Assembly (NCBI GenBank): GCA_940671915.1
Contig: CALNVZ010003435.1
Location: forward strand, 14,996,114 to 15,060,113
Reading direction: 5' to 3'
Source of the DNA: Paracentrotus lividus
Lineage: Eukaryota > Echinodermata > Echinoidea > Camarodonta > Echinidae
Length of the DNA stretch: 64,000 nucleotides
Both the position numbers and the translations under genes were made by a program. The notes beneath the pieces are model-generated. The model did no database searches, was not told where the DNA came from, and worked only from the letters and a program-made list of their open reading frames with translations. Below are positions 1-22,651 of the stretch, piece by piece (the first letter of the stretch is position 1; every line of letters starts with the position of its first letter).

Positions 1-297
1 CATCTCATGCAAAATCTATTTATGTTTTAAACATAGATCAATGCAGTCATATCTATGGATAATAAGTAACTATAAGCTACAAACATGTACATGTGAAATC
101 ACAGCTGAATTCCTGGCTACAAAAAAAATGCCAAATGAATATAAATTGTATTCAATGGAGTATCAATTGTTTCTTTTGGAGGTAACCTTTACTTGATATT
201 TATGCATATTTAACCTGGAGTCTAATAGAAATTAACTACAGGTTAACTATATTATTTAATATTATATACACAAGAATAGGGCATTAAGTTAGAATTA

Positions 298-8488
<8,191 letters not shown>

Positions 8489-9022
8489 GATTTAATTTCT
8501 GTGACCAAGACCCAACTTCAACCAGGACTACCCGAATTAGTTGCTTGTGCTATGTCAGTCAGATTAATATCTTGTTTACAACCAATAGAAAAGAAAATGA
8601 TCAACACATGTATAAATAAACGGCACTTTTAACACTCACATCTTATGTGCCAAGCATATATCCATATCCATCCACATTAAGGAGTATTAAAAAGGGTGCG
8701 TTTGCAGCACGGACGGGCTCTGGGGTCGTCCACGCTAGCAGTAGCACCATGTCGGGACTGTGGCCAGATTTTAGTGTGAAGACTACATGTGTTCCGAATG
8801 TTTGCCACTGATCGGCTTACAATGGGGAGTGTTTTTTATTTTCATGATAGTGAAATCAAATTTATTGAAAACTAACGTTAGATCTAACGTTACACTTTGA
8901 TAAATACCACTACATAAAAAATATAGGAGGGCTTCAATTTAGAGTTGATATCTATTGCAAAAAGTAGAAAAACCATGGGGAAAAACCAATGGAACAAGAT
9001 GTAAAACCGGCCACCCATACAG

Positions 9023-9051
9023 ACGATGTCAATACTTTGTATTGACATCGT
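9023..9051. other. Perfect small hairpin
   Basis: ACGATGTCAATAC and GTATTGACATCGT form a perfect 13-bp stem around a 3-base loop, in the presumed 5' intron of RECQL4. No poly-U tract follows. Function unknown. Confidence 0.6.
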
Positions 9052-9549
9052 ACATTATGAGTGGGGTGGTCGACACTTTCCTAGGGCTAGGCTATAATCC
9101 TAAAAGACTTCATTTCAATCGCCATTTAAGGTACTAACTTGTTAGGAGTTGTGTATTTTTGACCATGTTTACGACATTAAACTGGGTAGACCTATACTTA
9201 TTATAGACTTACTTAAATCGATGGACTTTTAAAAGTTTTGTTTAGTTTAAAAATGGCGCGCCCAAGGCCAAGCACAGCACAGCTGCCTCTAGCTTACCGA
9301 GGTAGTGGAAGCTGGATCTCGACCGGGAGAGCTCTGGCCACTCGACAGCTCGCAAACCGCTCGAGTACCGTACTGCACCGGCAACAACACATCAACATTA
9401 CAAACACGTTGAAAATACACGGTTTAACAAAAATTTATAAATTTATTTTGTGACTGTAATAACTATCATTATTCGGCAATGTACAATTCTAAACAAGATA
9501 TCATAAACTGAACAGAACTATGTAGGAAAAGGCACAAATTCTAACTCAC

Positions 9550-9600
9550 CTTTTGACAATTTTAACCTTCGCGGCGCGGGATCGGAGCAATTATTGTGTC
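9550..9600 (-). promoter_or_regulatory. Probable RECQL4 promoter and non-coding first exon
   Basis: On the minus strand a CpG-rich stretch (CGCGGCGCGGG around 9570-9585) is followed by a near-consensus donor, AAAAG|GTGAGTTA, with the last exon base at 9550. A CAG acceptor lies about 12 bases upstream of the RECQL4 ATG (minus-strand TTGGTCACAG before AAATTAAATC). Together they suggest an untranslated first exon spliced over about 1 kb to the coding exon. This is inference; no transcript is visible. Confidence 0.4.
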
Positions 9601-9787
9601 AACAACAACAGCGTAGAGGGCGCCTCAGCAAAGCATCTGGGGGGCGTTTCACGAAACCTAGATATAGGTACTCTAGCATCAACGCAAAAATAAATAAATA
9701 AATAAATAAAATAAAAAATAATAAGAATAAAAATATATATATTATGACAATCAGCCCGCGCCACCCCCCCCCGTTATGACACATCAT

Positions 9788-9965
9788 ACAGTGCAATACA
9801 GGCACCGCGGAGCGTTTTTGAAAGTGGAGGGGCTGAGCCGAAAGTGGGGGGGCTGAATAGGCTGAAAATCACAAATGTATGGTCATTTTTGCTTTTTTGT
9901 ACACGTTGGCTGAAAAAAGTGGGGGGGGCTGCAGCCCCCCAGCCCCCCGGCTCCGCGGCCCCTGC
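9788..9965. mobile_element. GC-rich repeat, probably an element end
   Basis: Repeated G runs and a strong palindrome (GGGGGGGCTGCAGCCCCCC) are flanked by ACCGCGGAG and CTCCGCGG in inverted orientation. Base composition differs sharply from the A/T-rich surroundings. Confidence 0.5.
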
Positions 9966-9999
9966 AATAGGCCTATACAGAATATTTGAAATAAGGGTG

Positions 10000-10131
10000 A
10001 AGGAGGTTATGTAAGCAGTCGACAAAATAATTTTGCATTAAAACATTGGAGGTGCAGTCGGAAATAGTATACTAGCCAAAAACGTAACTGCATTATGGTA
10101 TTGTTATAACATATATATATATATTATATAT

Positions 10132-10171
<40 letters not shown>

Positions 10172-11900
10172 TGCCTAAACAAAACAAATTAGTCCTATTT
10201 GTAGACTTTTATCCTAGGTCTAATTTTTATGAAACTGTTAGGCAAAAAGGCGGACCACAAGAATTCTAGCAGAAAACTTGATACGGGGACATGACATAAG
10301 ACAACTAACCCCAATGGCATTTTTTCGAGTTTAGAAAATACATCTGCAATATTCAGTTTACTTAGTATTTCATAGGAAAGTCGTATATATAAGGGAGTAA
10401 ATGATGTGAAGAAATAATGGCAGATCAAATCAAATTCTTCATTTTAGATAGTAGGCCTACGGAGGTGAATATATAGGCCTATACCTGATAATGATGAAAT
10501 GATGTTAACGAAGGCCCCACGCCGTCTGAAGGGCTCTAAGTACATTTTAAGTTTCCTCTGCAAGTCTACCGTCAAATACAGTTTGGGGCATCTTCCTTGT
10601 ACTGGGGTAAAGTTTGAGGGTTCTAAAATGTTGCCATGGAATTTTAGCAGGAGTGATCAATCTAGAGTAATCACGCATGATCCTGTAAAAAAAGTGTAAG
10701 ACTTTGGAATGGCATCATCGGAAAGCCAAAAACACTGGAACTGAACAACAAGTGATTGTAAACTACATTGGACAGTAAATGTTTCTATAATACAAAAAAA
10801 GCTAACAAAATTGTATTTTAAACGTTGGTATAACACAACGCCTTATAATTAACTCGAAATCTGAATTAATAAGTAAAAATATACGGTGCATGATGTATAA
10901 CGTTTTCCTATAAGCACTATATGAGTCAGAAATAGAATTTGGAGAAGGAAAAGAAAAATAAGACGAAGATGAAGTTCGAGTAAAAAAGTTTAAGTGTGAT
11001 GAAGTAGGAGGAGCCAAGAGAAATACAGAATCAAGATGACGATGATGTTGATGATGATGAAGATCGAGGGAAAAGGAAAAAGAAGAAGGAGGAAGAGGAG
11101 AAGAAGAAGAAGATGAAAAAGATATTAACATTTATATTACAAATAATAGTTTCAAGAGAAGGGGATTATGTTCATCCACGCCTTCCCCGACTTAAAAATA
11201 CGGAAATTGCTTGTTGTAATCCTCCAGATTGATTTTTTTTTTTTTTACCTGACCTGAAAATGGGTTATAGTTGTGCAATCATGAGGTATAGGCCTAATCA
11301 TGAACAGCATCCTATGCCATTAAACAGATAATGCAAGTGAAAAGCACGAGCTGAATGATTTTCCCCTCTTCTATATATTTTCCTCATTAAGCTTCACTTT
11401 TTTCTTTTCTTTCTCCTCTCATTCCAAAATTTTTCTTCTTCATCATCTTATCATAGAAAAAGCTTATCATCATCTTTTTCTATATCTTCTATTTTTTTTT
11501 TCTTCTTCTTAATATTCTTCTTCTTCTTCTTCTTCTCCTTCTTTTCCTGTTTCTTATTCGTTATCATCATCATCATCTCCTTCGTCTCCTCCTTGTTCTT
11601 GTTTATACATATTTTTCCTTATTCGTCTTTTTATCATTATTCATATTCCTCAGTCAGCTTTCTTCATAAGATTTGTTTCGTACAAATTCTTTTTCTATTT
11701 GTCTACTTCTAAAGACAACATTTTAAAAGTCACGGATTCCCGATCTACTTGAGAGAAAAACCGGCCACAAATTTCACCTTGTAGAGGAACCTAAATGACA
11801 AGAAGAATAAATTTGGTAATTATATTGTTTTTTAAACATTTGTGTGTGTGTATGTGTAACGTTAAATGTTGAATATTTTAATGTTTACCGGGCAGGCTGA
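10000..11900. other. Intergenic, low-complexity DNA between RECQL4 and TCF25
   Basis: No credible gene seen. It holds an (AT)n tract at about 10112-10170, a purine-rich GAA/GAT stretch at 10940-11120 and a pyrimidine-rich TTC stretch at 11390-11620. Short ORFs here are composition artefacts. Confidence 0.6.
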
Positions 11901-12009
11901 GTGCAAGTGTTGCCTTTCTGCTAGTTTACGAATTCCATGAATGAGTGAGTGAGCTTGGGCTATCATTGGCGGAGACATCCCCGGGACTGCCGCGGTGAAT
12001 CGCAGTCTA

Positions 12010-12045
12010 ATGAGACCCCGCCCAATCAGCGCCGCAACTAGTAAC
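12010..12045 (+). promoter_or_regulatory. Probable TCF25 promoter with GC box and CCAAT box
   Basis: The sequence CCCCGCCCAATCAGCGCCGC joins a GC box and a CCAAT box in a local GC-rich island, about 1.2 kb upstream of the first TCF25 coding exon. That exon begins after a clear acceptor (CTTTACAG, ending 13226), so a 5' UTR exon upstream is expected. Its exact donor was not identified. 12060-13226 would then be the first intron; nothing else is visible in it. Confidence 0.45.
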
Positions 12046-13237
12046 AGTTAGTCGTAACATTAACAGATAGGAACTTTGAAACGTGTATCTAGAGAGGGTA
12101 GATAGAGGGGTGGGACAAATAAAAAATGTAAACAAAAATTTGGGGAAGAAGATTTTAAAAAAAGGAAAAAGTTAGAAAAACTGCACGAGGGAAAATTCAT
12201 GTTTTATTGGGGTACCAAATCAGAAATTTAGGGGGTGTTAAATATTATTTTTTATTAGGGATGTGAAATTGGATAAAATAAATTAGGGTTGACAAAATTC
12301 ATCTGAAATTAAGGGGTTCCAAATTGTTCTGAAATATACGTGCCTCAAATTGAATTTGTATTGAGGATGCCAAAACGATCTAAAACTAAAGGAGCGCAAT
12401 ATCGATCTTAGGGGGAAAATTGATTACATATTGATTTTATTCATGAGGAGGAGAATTTCATGGTTATTCATGTTATATTTGAAAAAAATTGATTTCTTCC
12501 ATGAGCTCTAAATGGTCCAGTCGTACATGGTAAATGTATTGATGGATTGAGATCTCAGGGCCTCATATAAAAGTGAGTTTGAAAGATTTTTGAAACACCC
12601 ATGAAGCTAAGTTATTGATAAATCAAAGAATAAACATATACTGTACATGTGGCCTTTTCTTATTTTAATGTCTTGTCCACAGACCTTTGGAATAGACCAG
12701 GAGAAAACAAAAATTGTAATCCTAAATCCTAAAATCCTAAAACTTCTATGCCTTCGGGTCACTCAGGATATTTGGATGAGGCTGCCTGCTGCCCTCTTGA
12801 CTAATGAGGAATTTTTCAAGAATAATCAGTGAAATTGGGTATAAACCTACCTCAAATTAATAGAGTAATCCAGTGTTTTGGGTTTTTTTCTTCAATATTG
12901 TGTCAAACATTGTTTAGTGCCATTTTCCAACCTTCTTTTTTACCATGCCTCCTTGATCCAGTCTGTTACCATGCAATCTCCAATAGTTGGAAATCCCCAT
13001 TATAAAGCAATCCACTGCACAAGGTCAATTTTCAGTTGACCATGTAAAAGTATGAGTGCATCTCATATCCTTTTATACTCAGCTATTTTATTTCTTTGTT
13101 TTCTTCATCCTTTAATTTGTAGTTTAAGTATCTTTTATATTCTATGCATCATGTAAACTGAAACAAATTAACTTTGTATTCTGATATAATAAAGAAAAGG
13201 CAATTTTGTAACCATGTGTCTTTACAGAGTTCTTAAG

Positions 13238-16200
13238 ATGTCATCCCGTGCTATGAGGAAACTGTGCAATGAGCCTGATATTGTGCTCAGGGATGAAGAT
13301 AACGATGAGGAAGAGGAGGAGCAGGAGGAGCAGATAGAGGGAGATCAAGCAGCTTTGGATGAAACTATAAAATCAAAGAAGTCAAAAGGGAAAACAAAGA
13401 AGACAGCAGTGAATCCATTTGAGTTGGTATGTCATGTCTGATGTTTGTTTTAAAGATATTGTTTATGTGTATACAATTTCATGATGAATTTAATTTAATA
13501 GAGGATGCAGATTAACTAAAAAGAGCAACATTTTTTTTTTGTCGTGCACATAAAGATTTGTTTAATAATATGGGGGGGGGGGGCAAAGGTGAACAAGGAA
13601 TAAAGAATAGTTACAGGGATGTAGGTTGTGTAAGTTACATTTTATTCCTTAAAAATGTATATTTTTACACATTACATTTGATTCTTTATCTTTAAAGAAA
13701 AATAATATCATGTCATCAGAAACCAAGAATTCCTTGGTGTGTGGTTTATTTTAAACTTTTTAAGTCAATAAAGTGGTATTGTATTGCTTGTATGTGTTAT
13801 CTTTTCAGTTGAATGATATAGAAGATGCTCAGTCTGATAATGATGAGCCAGCACATGTTGAGGCTGCTGAAGATCAGAATGGCACAGAGTGCATTCAAAA
13901 TGGGATGGATACTAATACTATATCAGATGTGAAACCAAAGAAGAAAAAGAAAAAGAAAAAGAAGAAACAGAAGGGAGGAACGAGCAGCACTCAAGCAGAT
14001 GATGTAAGATTTTATAAGAGTGTGATATGTTGCTGTCAAGATTTAGAACAAAGCTTTGTTTGCCAAATGTAAATTTCATGTTTTTATGTTTCCCAAAGTA
14101 AACTCACTAACTCAATACATAGAAAAACATGTTAATTTTTTTTTTAGAGAGGCAAGCATTATTAAAAGAATTACAGCAAAAGAAAATATGCATGGAAAAG
14201 CAAGAACACCAATGGAAATTAAAAAAAAAAAAAAAAAAAAAAATAAGTATTAAAGAGAAATACTCGATTTCTCCCCTTTCAAACTATTTGTTTTTGTTTG
14301 ATGATAAATACAAATAAGACAAACATATTGTTTGCTTTGATATGTTTTGGACAAATACATTTGTTGGAAATGTGTTTGTATTAAAGGAATGGATATGAAA
14401 TAATTCATTATAAACAATATGATGCAACTTGGGTCTAATATCTATTCTGTTCCTTGCTTTGGAAGTAAAAAATAAAATTAAAATGATCACTCGATGACCA
14501 AACTTCAAAATTACTTGAATTCTCTAATATTCTCTTTTTCTTCACTATTTAATTTACCAGGAGGATGAAATTGATGCTAGTATACGAGAAGTCAATGAGA
14601 TCTTGAAGACCTCTCCTCCCCTTTCTGCTGCTGCATCAGCATCCTCAGAACAAACTTCTAGGACTAAGCCCTTGTTATCCATAGAACATAAACATCTCAA
14701 TCCAGAGAATGAGTTGAGAAGGATATTTGGAGCCAGTGTCATTAGAAATGAGCAAAGGTAATTGTGATTATGAGAGTTTAAATAGAGAAAAAGAGAATTG
14801 ACAATGTTGTTTTTCATCATAAGCTTTACATGGTATTACCTGACACCAATGGTATTATGAAAAAGTTAATTGCTTGTGATTTGAATAAGTTTACAAAGAC
14901 TTAATGAAATATCTTGTATCTTGTATTAGTTGCATACATTTAAAAGAGATTTGACTTCACAATTTGGTATGTTTTAGTTTGAGAGAAATGTGTTATGTGT
15001 TACAAGTGCACCCTTGATCATTCACCTTCAGTCTTGGTTCTTTCCACATCAGCTGTTGGCTATAAAGGGTCATTATGAGTAGGCATGTTGGTACCTTGGT
15101 TATATTATTGGAATTTGCTGCTTTTCTCTTATTCTGAAATTAGTGACTACATTTGCAACAATTTCAATTGTAAGCTAACTATTCTGAGTTTAGGCATGTT
15201 ATGTTGTTTTGATTGTTGTTGCAGGCAGAGAGGAAGAAACAGGCAATACCAGAAATCAACATGGCTAGTCACAGCTAAGCAGTCATGGCCTAAAATGACA
15301 AAAACAGGTACAAAAAATATTTGATATTTTGATACAACATTAACATTTATACAAACTTTATTTGAGGTGTGTAATTCCTCAAAAACTTAAACTCAAACTA
15401 TTGCTTGTAAAACTTGTGTTTGAAGAATCAAGTTAAAAAATGTTTCTTTAAAGATTTATGTCATGCCATAAATCTAATAAATGTATATCATGTTTTGAGT
15501 AGATGTATCAAGCACGGATGCATATTTGTTAATGAATAAAAACCCGCTTAATTCATTTTGAGCATATTTAGTTTGGTTAATTTGGTCATTTTGAAGATGT
15601 CTGTCAACTTCTTTTGAATTTATGTTTGTCTTTTTAGGTTTATCAATGCAACACATATCCACTGAGGGAAGGTGAGAATTGAATTTTGTTTAAAGAATAT
15701 ATTAAAATATTATATTTTCTGTAGTCCCTTATTTATCAAAAAATATCTTAAGACTAGCATAATTACAACTGTAGTTTTTATAACATGTATGGACCTACTT
15801 AAATTGAAAACAATGTTAAATTTAAAATACAGTATGAGAGAGATGTAACTTGTTTTGGTAGAATATAATCTCTAATCCCTAATTGCTTCTCTTAATAAGG
15901 AATAACTTATATCTTCTGTGTATTTTTATTTTTTTCATCCAGATATCAGACGTTTGAATATGAGCACTCCAAGGACTATCAGAATGTACAGTTTGATTTC
16001 TGGGATGCTGTAGAAACCATGAATCCTGCCAATATCATGGTGAGAATACCAGAATTTCATGTTTTTTAATAGTTGCATAGGGGTGTTGTTCACAGTTATA
16101 CAAATATATTGTGCTGCTATCAGGAGCTGATATAAACCCATGCGTAATTTCTTTTGTGATTACATGTATCTGTCAAATGTTACCATTTGTAAAGATCTTG

Positions 16201-19200
16201 TATCAGATTTGTTTCATTCTGCGAGTTTTATTTCTAATTGCAATTTTCAAAGTAATACAATCACAATATTGGTATATTTATTCAATGTGTGCTGAAAATT
16301 GTCAAACAATGCATAATATAAAATTATGGCTACAGAATATTGTTCATATGACCAAATGAAATATGGAATGCAAAAAATTAGAAAAGACAGGAAGTTTAGT
16401 TTGTTCAACTATGGTTGAAACATGCCCGAGATAAGTAATATATTATATCCTTGTTATTTCAGGCCATCATGAATGCACATCCTTACCACATAGACAGTTT
16501 GCTTCAGCTAAGTGAAGTCTCTAGGATCAATGAAGACATGGGCATGTCAATAGATCTTATAGGTAAGACCTTTTTCCCCTACTTTTCCAGTCAAACAGAC
16601 TGACGGATTGAAATTAAAAGTGCATCAAAACATTTCAAAAGAAATGATCTTGATGGATCCTTACTATGTTTTCAATGTCAGTTTGTTATAATTGTGCCAG
16701 AATGTATTCCTTTATTATCTTTAATTCTACGTTTTTGAGGTTTATTTCATTCTTAGTTTGTTTGTCTTATTCATCCTGCTTTTCCGTATAATTTGAAATA
16801 ATTTGAATCTTAGTCATTCAAGAAGCTGAAGAATTAGGTTATATTTCTGCCTCTTTTTTTAATTTTTTATAATGGTTTTGTATAAATCCAACAGTGTAAG
16901 GTATAAAACATTCTTTTGAAGTTATACAAGATGAAGAGTCAAGACAGATCAAGAACTAACAAGGTGGTTCTGTTGTTTGGACCTGCTCTTTGATAGAATA
17001 CCACAGACTCATATAAATAACTTTTCTGTTTTAATTTTCCAAACAGAAAGAGCATTGTATGTGTATGAGAGTGCCTTCCATACACTCTTCAGTTTAGCAG
17101 ATGGAACATGTCAGTTGAATTACAGGCATGCAGAGAACAGAGGTCTCTTCATAGCTCTCTTCAGGCACCTCACATGTCTAGGTCAGAAGGGATGTAATAG
17201 GACAGCACTGGAGTTCTGCAAACTTTTATTAGCGTGAGTTGTTCTTAACTCTTTGCCTGCCATATTTGGTTTTGTAAACAATTATACAAATGCAATAATT
17301 TATTTTCTCTTCAATGTTGGTGGGAGGGCATTTCTAAAATGAATCTGTTGACTGATTCTGTAAAGCCACATATATATGTCAGATTAATTATTTAAAAAAA
17401 ATAAAGAATAAAAAATAAAATTTATTGCTTCAAATTAATGTAACATGTAAAGGGTTAAATGTATATGGCATTTATTCTTTAGATTTCTGAAGATCTTGTG
17501 AGACTGTTGTGAAATTGATCTTCTTGTTATGAAAATGGCCAAGATTTTGAAGTTAATTATACATCAGTACAAGTCGTGTACTCAATTATGAGGTTTATTT
17601 TCATTCTCCCTGTTTATCATGGTACAGTAGTACCTTGATAGCCACATCTCATTGTCTACCTGACAAGGATGGGCCTTATCTTCGTTTCGGAAACCACTCA
17701 GGCAAATGAACGGGTGCGCTTGTACACAAGTGAATCGGGGTGGAAAGAGGAGACCAGTGCGTGTGACTGAATGAAGCGCTGCTGTACAAAGTGAATGGTG
17801 GTTTCCTCAATCACGATTATGCCCAAGGATGAATACATGATGAGTGTGGCAGAGTTAAGGATATTTTGAAGGATGGCTACAAATTTAAGCTAAAATCCTA
17901 CCTGGGGTGTTGATTATGACCGACATGGTGCAGTATTAATGTCCTCTATTGTTTCTCTTACTCAATTATTCAATACCCAAACTTGTTAAAGTATTTTATA
18001 TTTTGTTTTTCTTATCACATCTCCTCTTCTGTAGATTTGAGCCAGAGAAAGACCCTCTAGGTGTGCTTCTTATGATAGATTACTATGCCTTGAAGACAGA
18101 TCAACATGAATTCCTTATCAGAATGTATGCTGAGTGGGAGGTATGCTGTAATTTCTTTCTCCACCCTCTTAATATTATGTACAAACATCACTGGAAATAG
18201 AATTTATAGAGTTATGGTATTCTAGAAATTTTTGATTTCTAGTAATAGGACTTTATGTTATGAAACATTGCAACTTTCAATGATCATGTTTGAGCAAATT
18301 TCTTTCGTATACAAAGCTACCGTACACAATCATCAGTAAGGTGGCATTCTGGAGATTTTTTTTTTAAATGGAAAATAAAGTGTCTGATATACCTGGCTTG
18401 ACGAAAGGTTAAGCCTTCGGCTGAAATACCGCATCCCGCTTTGCAGGATTGTATAATGCATCGCCCTCCGATTTAATTCAACGGACCGAGGTCATTACCT
18501 TTAATTAAGCTGCCTAGCGCCTAGGGTTGTCTTGCCTGTTCTTATAAAGTGACTCTGTTTCATAAATCAACTTTCGTGCAAGCCAAAATATAGGCTTGCC
18601 CTTCTGAAAAATTTCCAAATTACTTGAATTGATGACCAGTCGTCCCCAATATCCACAAATGGAATAAATGAGTAACACTTTTTGATAAATTTGCATTACA
18701 ATTTATAAGCTCACAGAGCTACATGTACCTGGGATTGTAACAGAGCTAACCACCTTCAAGCTAATGCTGATCTGAAAGATTTTAAAGCATTTTTAATATA
18801 AATATGGTCATAATGAATGTAATTCCTCATCTAGGCACATCGGAACCTGTCACAGCTTCCAAACTGGGCCTTCTCCATTGCTATGGCACATTTCTATAGC
18901 ATCTCATCATCATCACCATCATCATCATCATCCGATCAGCCAGACACCAGCAGAGCGGATTCTCTTCTCCAAGATGCTCTGCTTATGTTCCCCTCAGTAA
19001 GTACAGGAATAGTTTGAATCTAAGTAATCATGGCAGTGTAAAGGCCACCGCACATCATACGACTCACGACTTGCGACTGACCGACTTTGGATCTGAAATA
19101 ACTAAGCGCGTATATTTTTCAATGTGCTTTGTTATTTCAGATCCAAAGTCGGTCAGTCACAAGTCGTAAGTCGTATGGTGTGCATTGGCCGTAAGATAAA

Positions 19201-22200
19201 ATCTGATTTCAATGAATTTTAAAAATGCTTGCATTGTGTGTTCTTGTATGCTCCGAATAGTTGTGATGTGCATGTTTAGGTGCACTTTATAAACATAAGT
19301 TTGGTGTTTTTAAGAGCTTGTAAATATTTGTAAGATCAAAACACCATCGTAAACGATTCAATTATCATTGATATAAGATGAAAGAAAAATTAAAAAGGAT
19401 TTCTATTGAAGCCTTAAACTTGGAAAGGAAAGATTTACATGAACTAAATATTAGAAATTTCAAATTTATTCAACGGAGAATATTAGCCTTGATGGCTGAT
19501 AATCAATGGCTACATATAAAGAAGGATAAGAACACAAGAATCATAGTCAAAGAAAGAGATGACAGTACTGATAAATGGGGTTGTAACCATGGCAATGAGA
19601 TCTTTCCATTCCCCCTATTATCCAGGTACTTCTTGCCTTGCTAGAGAAATGCAGCATTCAACCTGATGCAGTTATAGCCAGTCATCCTTTCTTCACTCAA
19701 ACAAATGCAACGTAAGTCCATACATTTTCATGTAGTATAGCAGTCACCCAGTTCATTCACACAAATACCGTAATATTTGTGATGGATATCAGTAAGTGTT
19801 TTAGCATAACCCCTGTTCATAAACAACAAAAAGAATCAGGTTATGATACTGTGCATGGGTGTCCTATTATTAAAATACACAGAGTATCTGTCCATATACA
19901 TGTATGAGGAAGCTCGTTACAGTATCACTGACACCTGTTTTTAATAAACTGCTGTCGGTAAGCTATCTAGAAAATGGACTGGTAATATCTCATGTGAGAA
20001 ATAAGCTCATTCTTATCAAAAGAAATAATATTTCATGTGTTTGTTTTAAACCAAAGCATTCACATTTGACACAATTCATATGTTCTGCTCTTTATTATTT
20101 CTGTTAATTTCTTCTTTCATCAGTCATGATGCTCTGACGCAGCTTGTTGAGCTGTTAATTGCCAGGAATTACTCTTTCTGGAAGGAAGCAGAGAGTATGG
20201 CATGGTTAGAGAGGAACGCTAGAGAGGTCATCCGCAGAGTGGATGAAGGGGAGCCGAAGGTCAAGGAATATACTGAAAAGTAAGTGTTTGGAAAGCCCTT
20301 CTGTGATCAGAGATATTCATTTTCTCCTTTGAAATGTGTTTGCTAATTTGTTTGTATCACAATCTTTTACATTATTTTGTCTAAAGAGAAAGTTCAAATG
20401 AAGGATTAATTAATAATCAAGTTCTGTTGAGTGTCTAATTAGTGCAATTATCAGAACACCTTACATGTAAAATAAAAGTTCATGTACTTTGTGGAAGAAT
20501 ATTGAACATGCTTGTTTCACCTTTTTCATAATTTGGTTTTATTCCATTATTTATTATTAACAGAAACCTAACATTATTCTGGATATTATTGTTCTCTTTT
20601 CTGTATTCATGATAGTCATACATTTTGCAGCTTTTCCCATATTAAGTATGCAGTTTTTATTTGGAAACTATTTATCTGTCTTTTTAAAAACCAGCCAGGA
20701 GGCATAAAAATTTACTTCCAATCCAAGGATTAATGCCTTGTATCGAAGGCACTACAGCCCAGACATCGTTTCCACAATAAAATATGACTTCCAGGCTCAA
20801 AAAATGTAGTGACACTAATGCATTTGCAATGAACAATGAACACTATTGTATGTGGAAGTGTGCAGTACATGACAAACTCTACAAATGTATCCCTTTTATG
20901 AATATAACACATCATTTTCTGTGCAGACGAGAAGCCCGCTACCATGGTACACCTCGTAACATCTATCGTCACATCTTCCTCTCCGAGCATCTTGGAGTCA
21001 AACTAAAGCTACCTCCTGAGCTAGCCAACACTCCAGTCATGTCGTTTGATCCTCTTCCTCCAAAAGACACTGATGTGGGCTACTCAAGACCAGATCAGTG
21101 AGTAGATTCACAGTCTTTTTTATTTCTGCATGCCTTTTCAATCTTGATTTTATGCAGTGGTTACAACACATCGAAAGTGCACCATTTGAGATCATAATAA
21201 TTATATCTAGTTGAGAGATTTTAAAGAACTGCTCCAAGATATCTACATGTATATTTTCCATGATATGTGAGGTGTTATTGTAGGAATTTTGTAATATAAG
21301 ATTTTTACTTTTCCTAGAACTACTTTTGAAATATCTATCATTCTTCTTACTGCCAGAAATTGTGCACTCCAAATACTTTTTTGTTTGTTTTATGTTCATT
21401 TTAAATATCCATCTTACAGTCGATTGAGGCCTGTCTCTCGGGGGCGTGGAGGAAATATGTTCACAGAGTTTCTGCGCTCGATTGTTCCGACGTATGTGCC
21501 ACCAGTAAGTTTTTCTTTTCTCAATTGGTACTTTTTTTTCTCCACTTTTGTCTCTCTTTACGCTCATAGTAATTGAAGTGATGGATGATACTAATAGATA
21601 GCATTTATATAATACTTAATATAAGGTTCATCTCAAGTGCTGAGTGTTAACTAATTATTACCTGGCTAGCTAGGTTACCCTATAAGGCACACACAGCATT
21701 CAAGGAATTTCTTCCTCCGGTACCCATTTACCTCACCTGGGTCGAGTCAGGTGGATGTAGATTGATATCTTAACAAAGAACATTTATGAAGTATCTGGGA
21801 TTCTAACCACATATATCGCACATATATGCCTATTGAATAATACTATTACCACTGTTAAATAAAAAATATGATATTTTGTTGTTGGTACAGCCCCCAGGTG
21901 AGGGAGGAACGGATGAGGTGGAAGTGGATGAGGATCTAGGGGCAGCAGGAGGGTACCTGAGTCAGAACAGTAACCTCCGGCAGGGAGTGGGAGCTGTTAT
22001 GGAGGCCATGCGGGAGCTTCTACAAACCCTGGAGCCAATGCAGAGACAAGGAGAGGNNNNNNNNNNNNNNNNNNNNNNNNNNNNNNNNNNNNNNNNNNNN
22101 NNNNNNNNNNNNNNNNNNNNNNNNNNNNNNNNNNNNNNNNNNNNNNNNNNNNNNNNNNNNNNNNNNNNNNNNNNNNNNNNNNNNNNNNNNNNNNNNNNNN

Positions 22201-22644
22201 NNNNNNNNNNNNNNNNNNNNNNNNNNNNNNNNNNNNNNNNNNNNNNNNNNNNNNNNNNNNNNNNNNNNNNNNNNNNNNNNNNNNNNNNNNNNNNNNNNNN
22301 NNNNNNNNNNNNNNNNNNNNNNNNNNNNNNNNNNNNNNNNNNNNNNNNNNNNNNNNNNNNNNNNNNNNNNNNNNNNNNNNNNNNNNNNNNNNNNNNNNNN
22401 NNNNNNNNNNNNNNNNNNNNNNNNNNNNNNNNNNNNNNNNNNNNNNNNNNNNNNNNNNNNNNNNNNNNNNNNNNNNNNNNNNNNNNNNNNNNNNNNNNNN
22501 NNNNNNNNNNNNNNNNNNNNNNNNNNNNNNNNNNNNNNNNNNNNNNNNNNNNNNNNNNNNNNNNNNNNNNNNNNNNNNNNNNNNNNNNNNNNNNNNNNNN
22601 NNNNNNNNNNNNNNNNNNNNNNNCAACTTGAAGAGTTAGACTAA
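13238..22644 (+). CDS. TCF25: TCF25 / NULP1 (Rqc1-like ribosome quality control factor), 15 coding exons
   Basis: Exons: 13238-13426, 13809-14003, 14561-14757, 15225-15307, 15638-15671, 15943-16039, 16463-16562, 17047-17233, 18035-18140, 18835-18996, 19626-19711, 20124-20279, 20927-21097, 21420-21504, 21891 to about 22644 (interrupted by N). All borders are GT-AG and phases agree. The product is near 690 residues, close to the vertebrate length. It starts MSSRAMRKL, then has an acidic tract, a Lys-rich run (KKKKKKKKKK) and the conserved TCF25 core: TWLVTAKQSWP, FEYEHSKDYQ, HPYHIDSLLQLSE, ERALYVYESAFHTLFSL, RTALEFCKLLL, NLSQLPNWAFS and GFDPLPP-like VMSFDPLPP. Exon 10 encodes a poly-Ser tract absent from the human protein. 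In yeast and mammals this family acts with Listerin in ribosome-associated quality control; an older role as a transcription repressor is also described. The ATG at 13238 is chosen because MSSRAMRKL aligns with the family start. Confidence 0.97.
17667..17826. mobile_element. Possible MITE in TCF25 intron 8
   Basis: GGGCCTTATCTTCG with CGGAAACCACTC on the left faces GGTGGTTTCC and CACGATTATGCCC on the right in inverted orientation. The arms are imperfect, and nothing else is recognised in this intron. Confidence 0.4.
19043..19190. mobile_element. 148-bp palindromic MITE in TCF25 intron 10
   Basis: Two arms of about 60 bases are almost perfect inverted copies, for example CGACTTTGGATCTGAAATAA and TTATTTCAGATCCAAAGTCG, with outer ends GGCCACCGCACA and TGTGCATTGGCC. 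A very stable hairpin would form in RNA. Confidence 0.85.
22057..22623. other. Assembly gap (567 N)
   Basis: The run of N interrupts the last TCF25 exon. The stated length puts the flanks in different frames, so it should not be trusted as a true size. Confidence 0.99.
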
Positions 22645-22651
22645 GAACGCA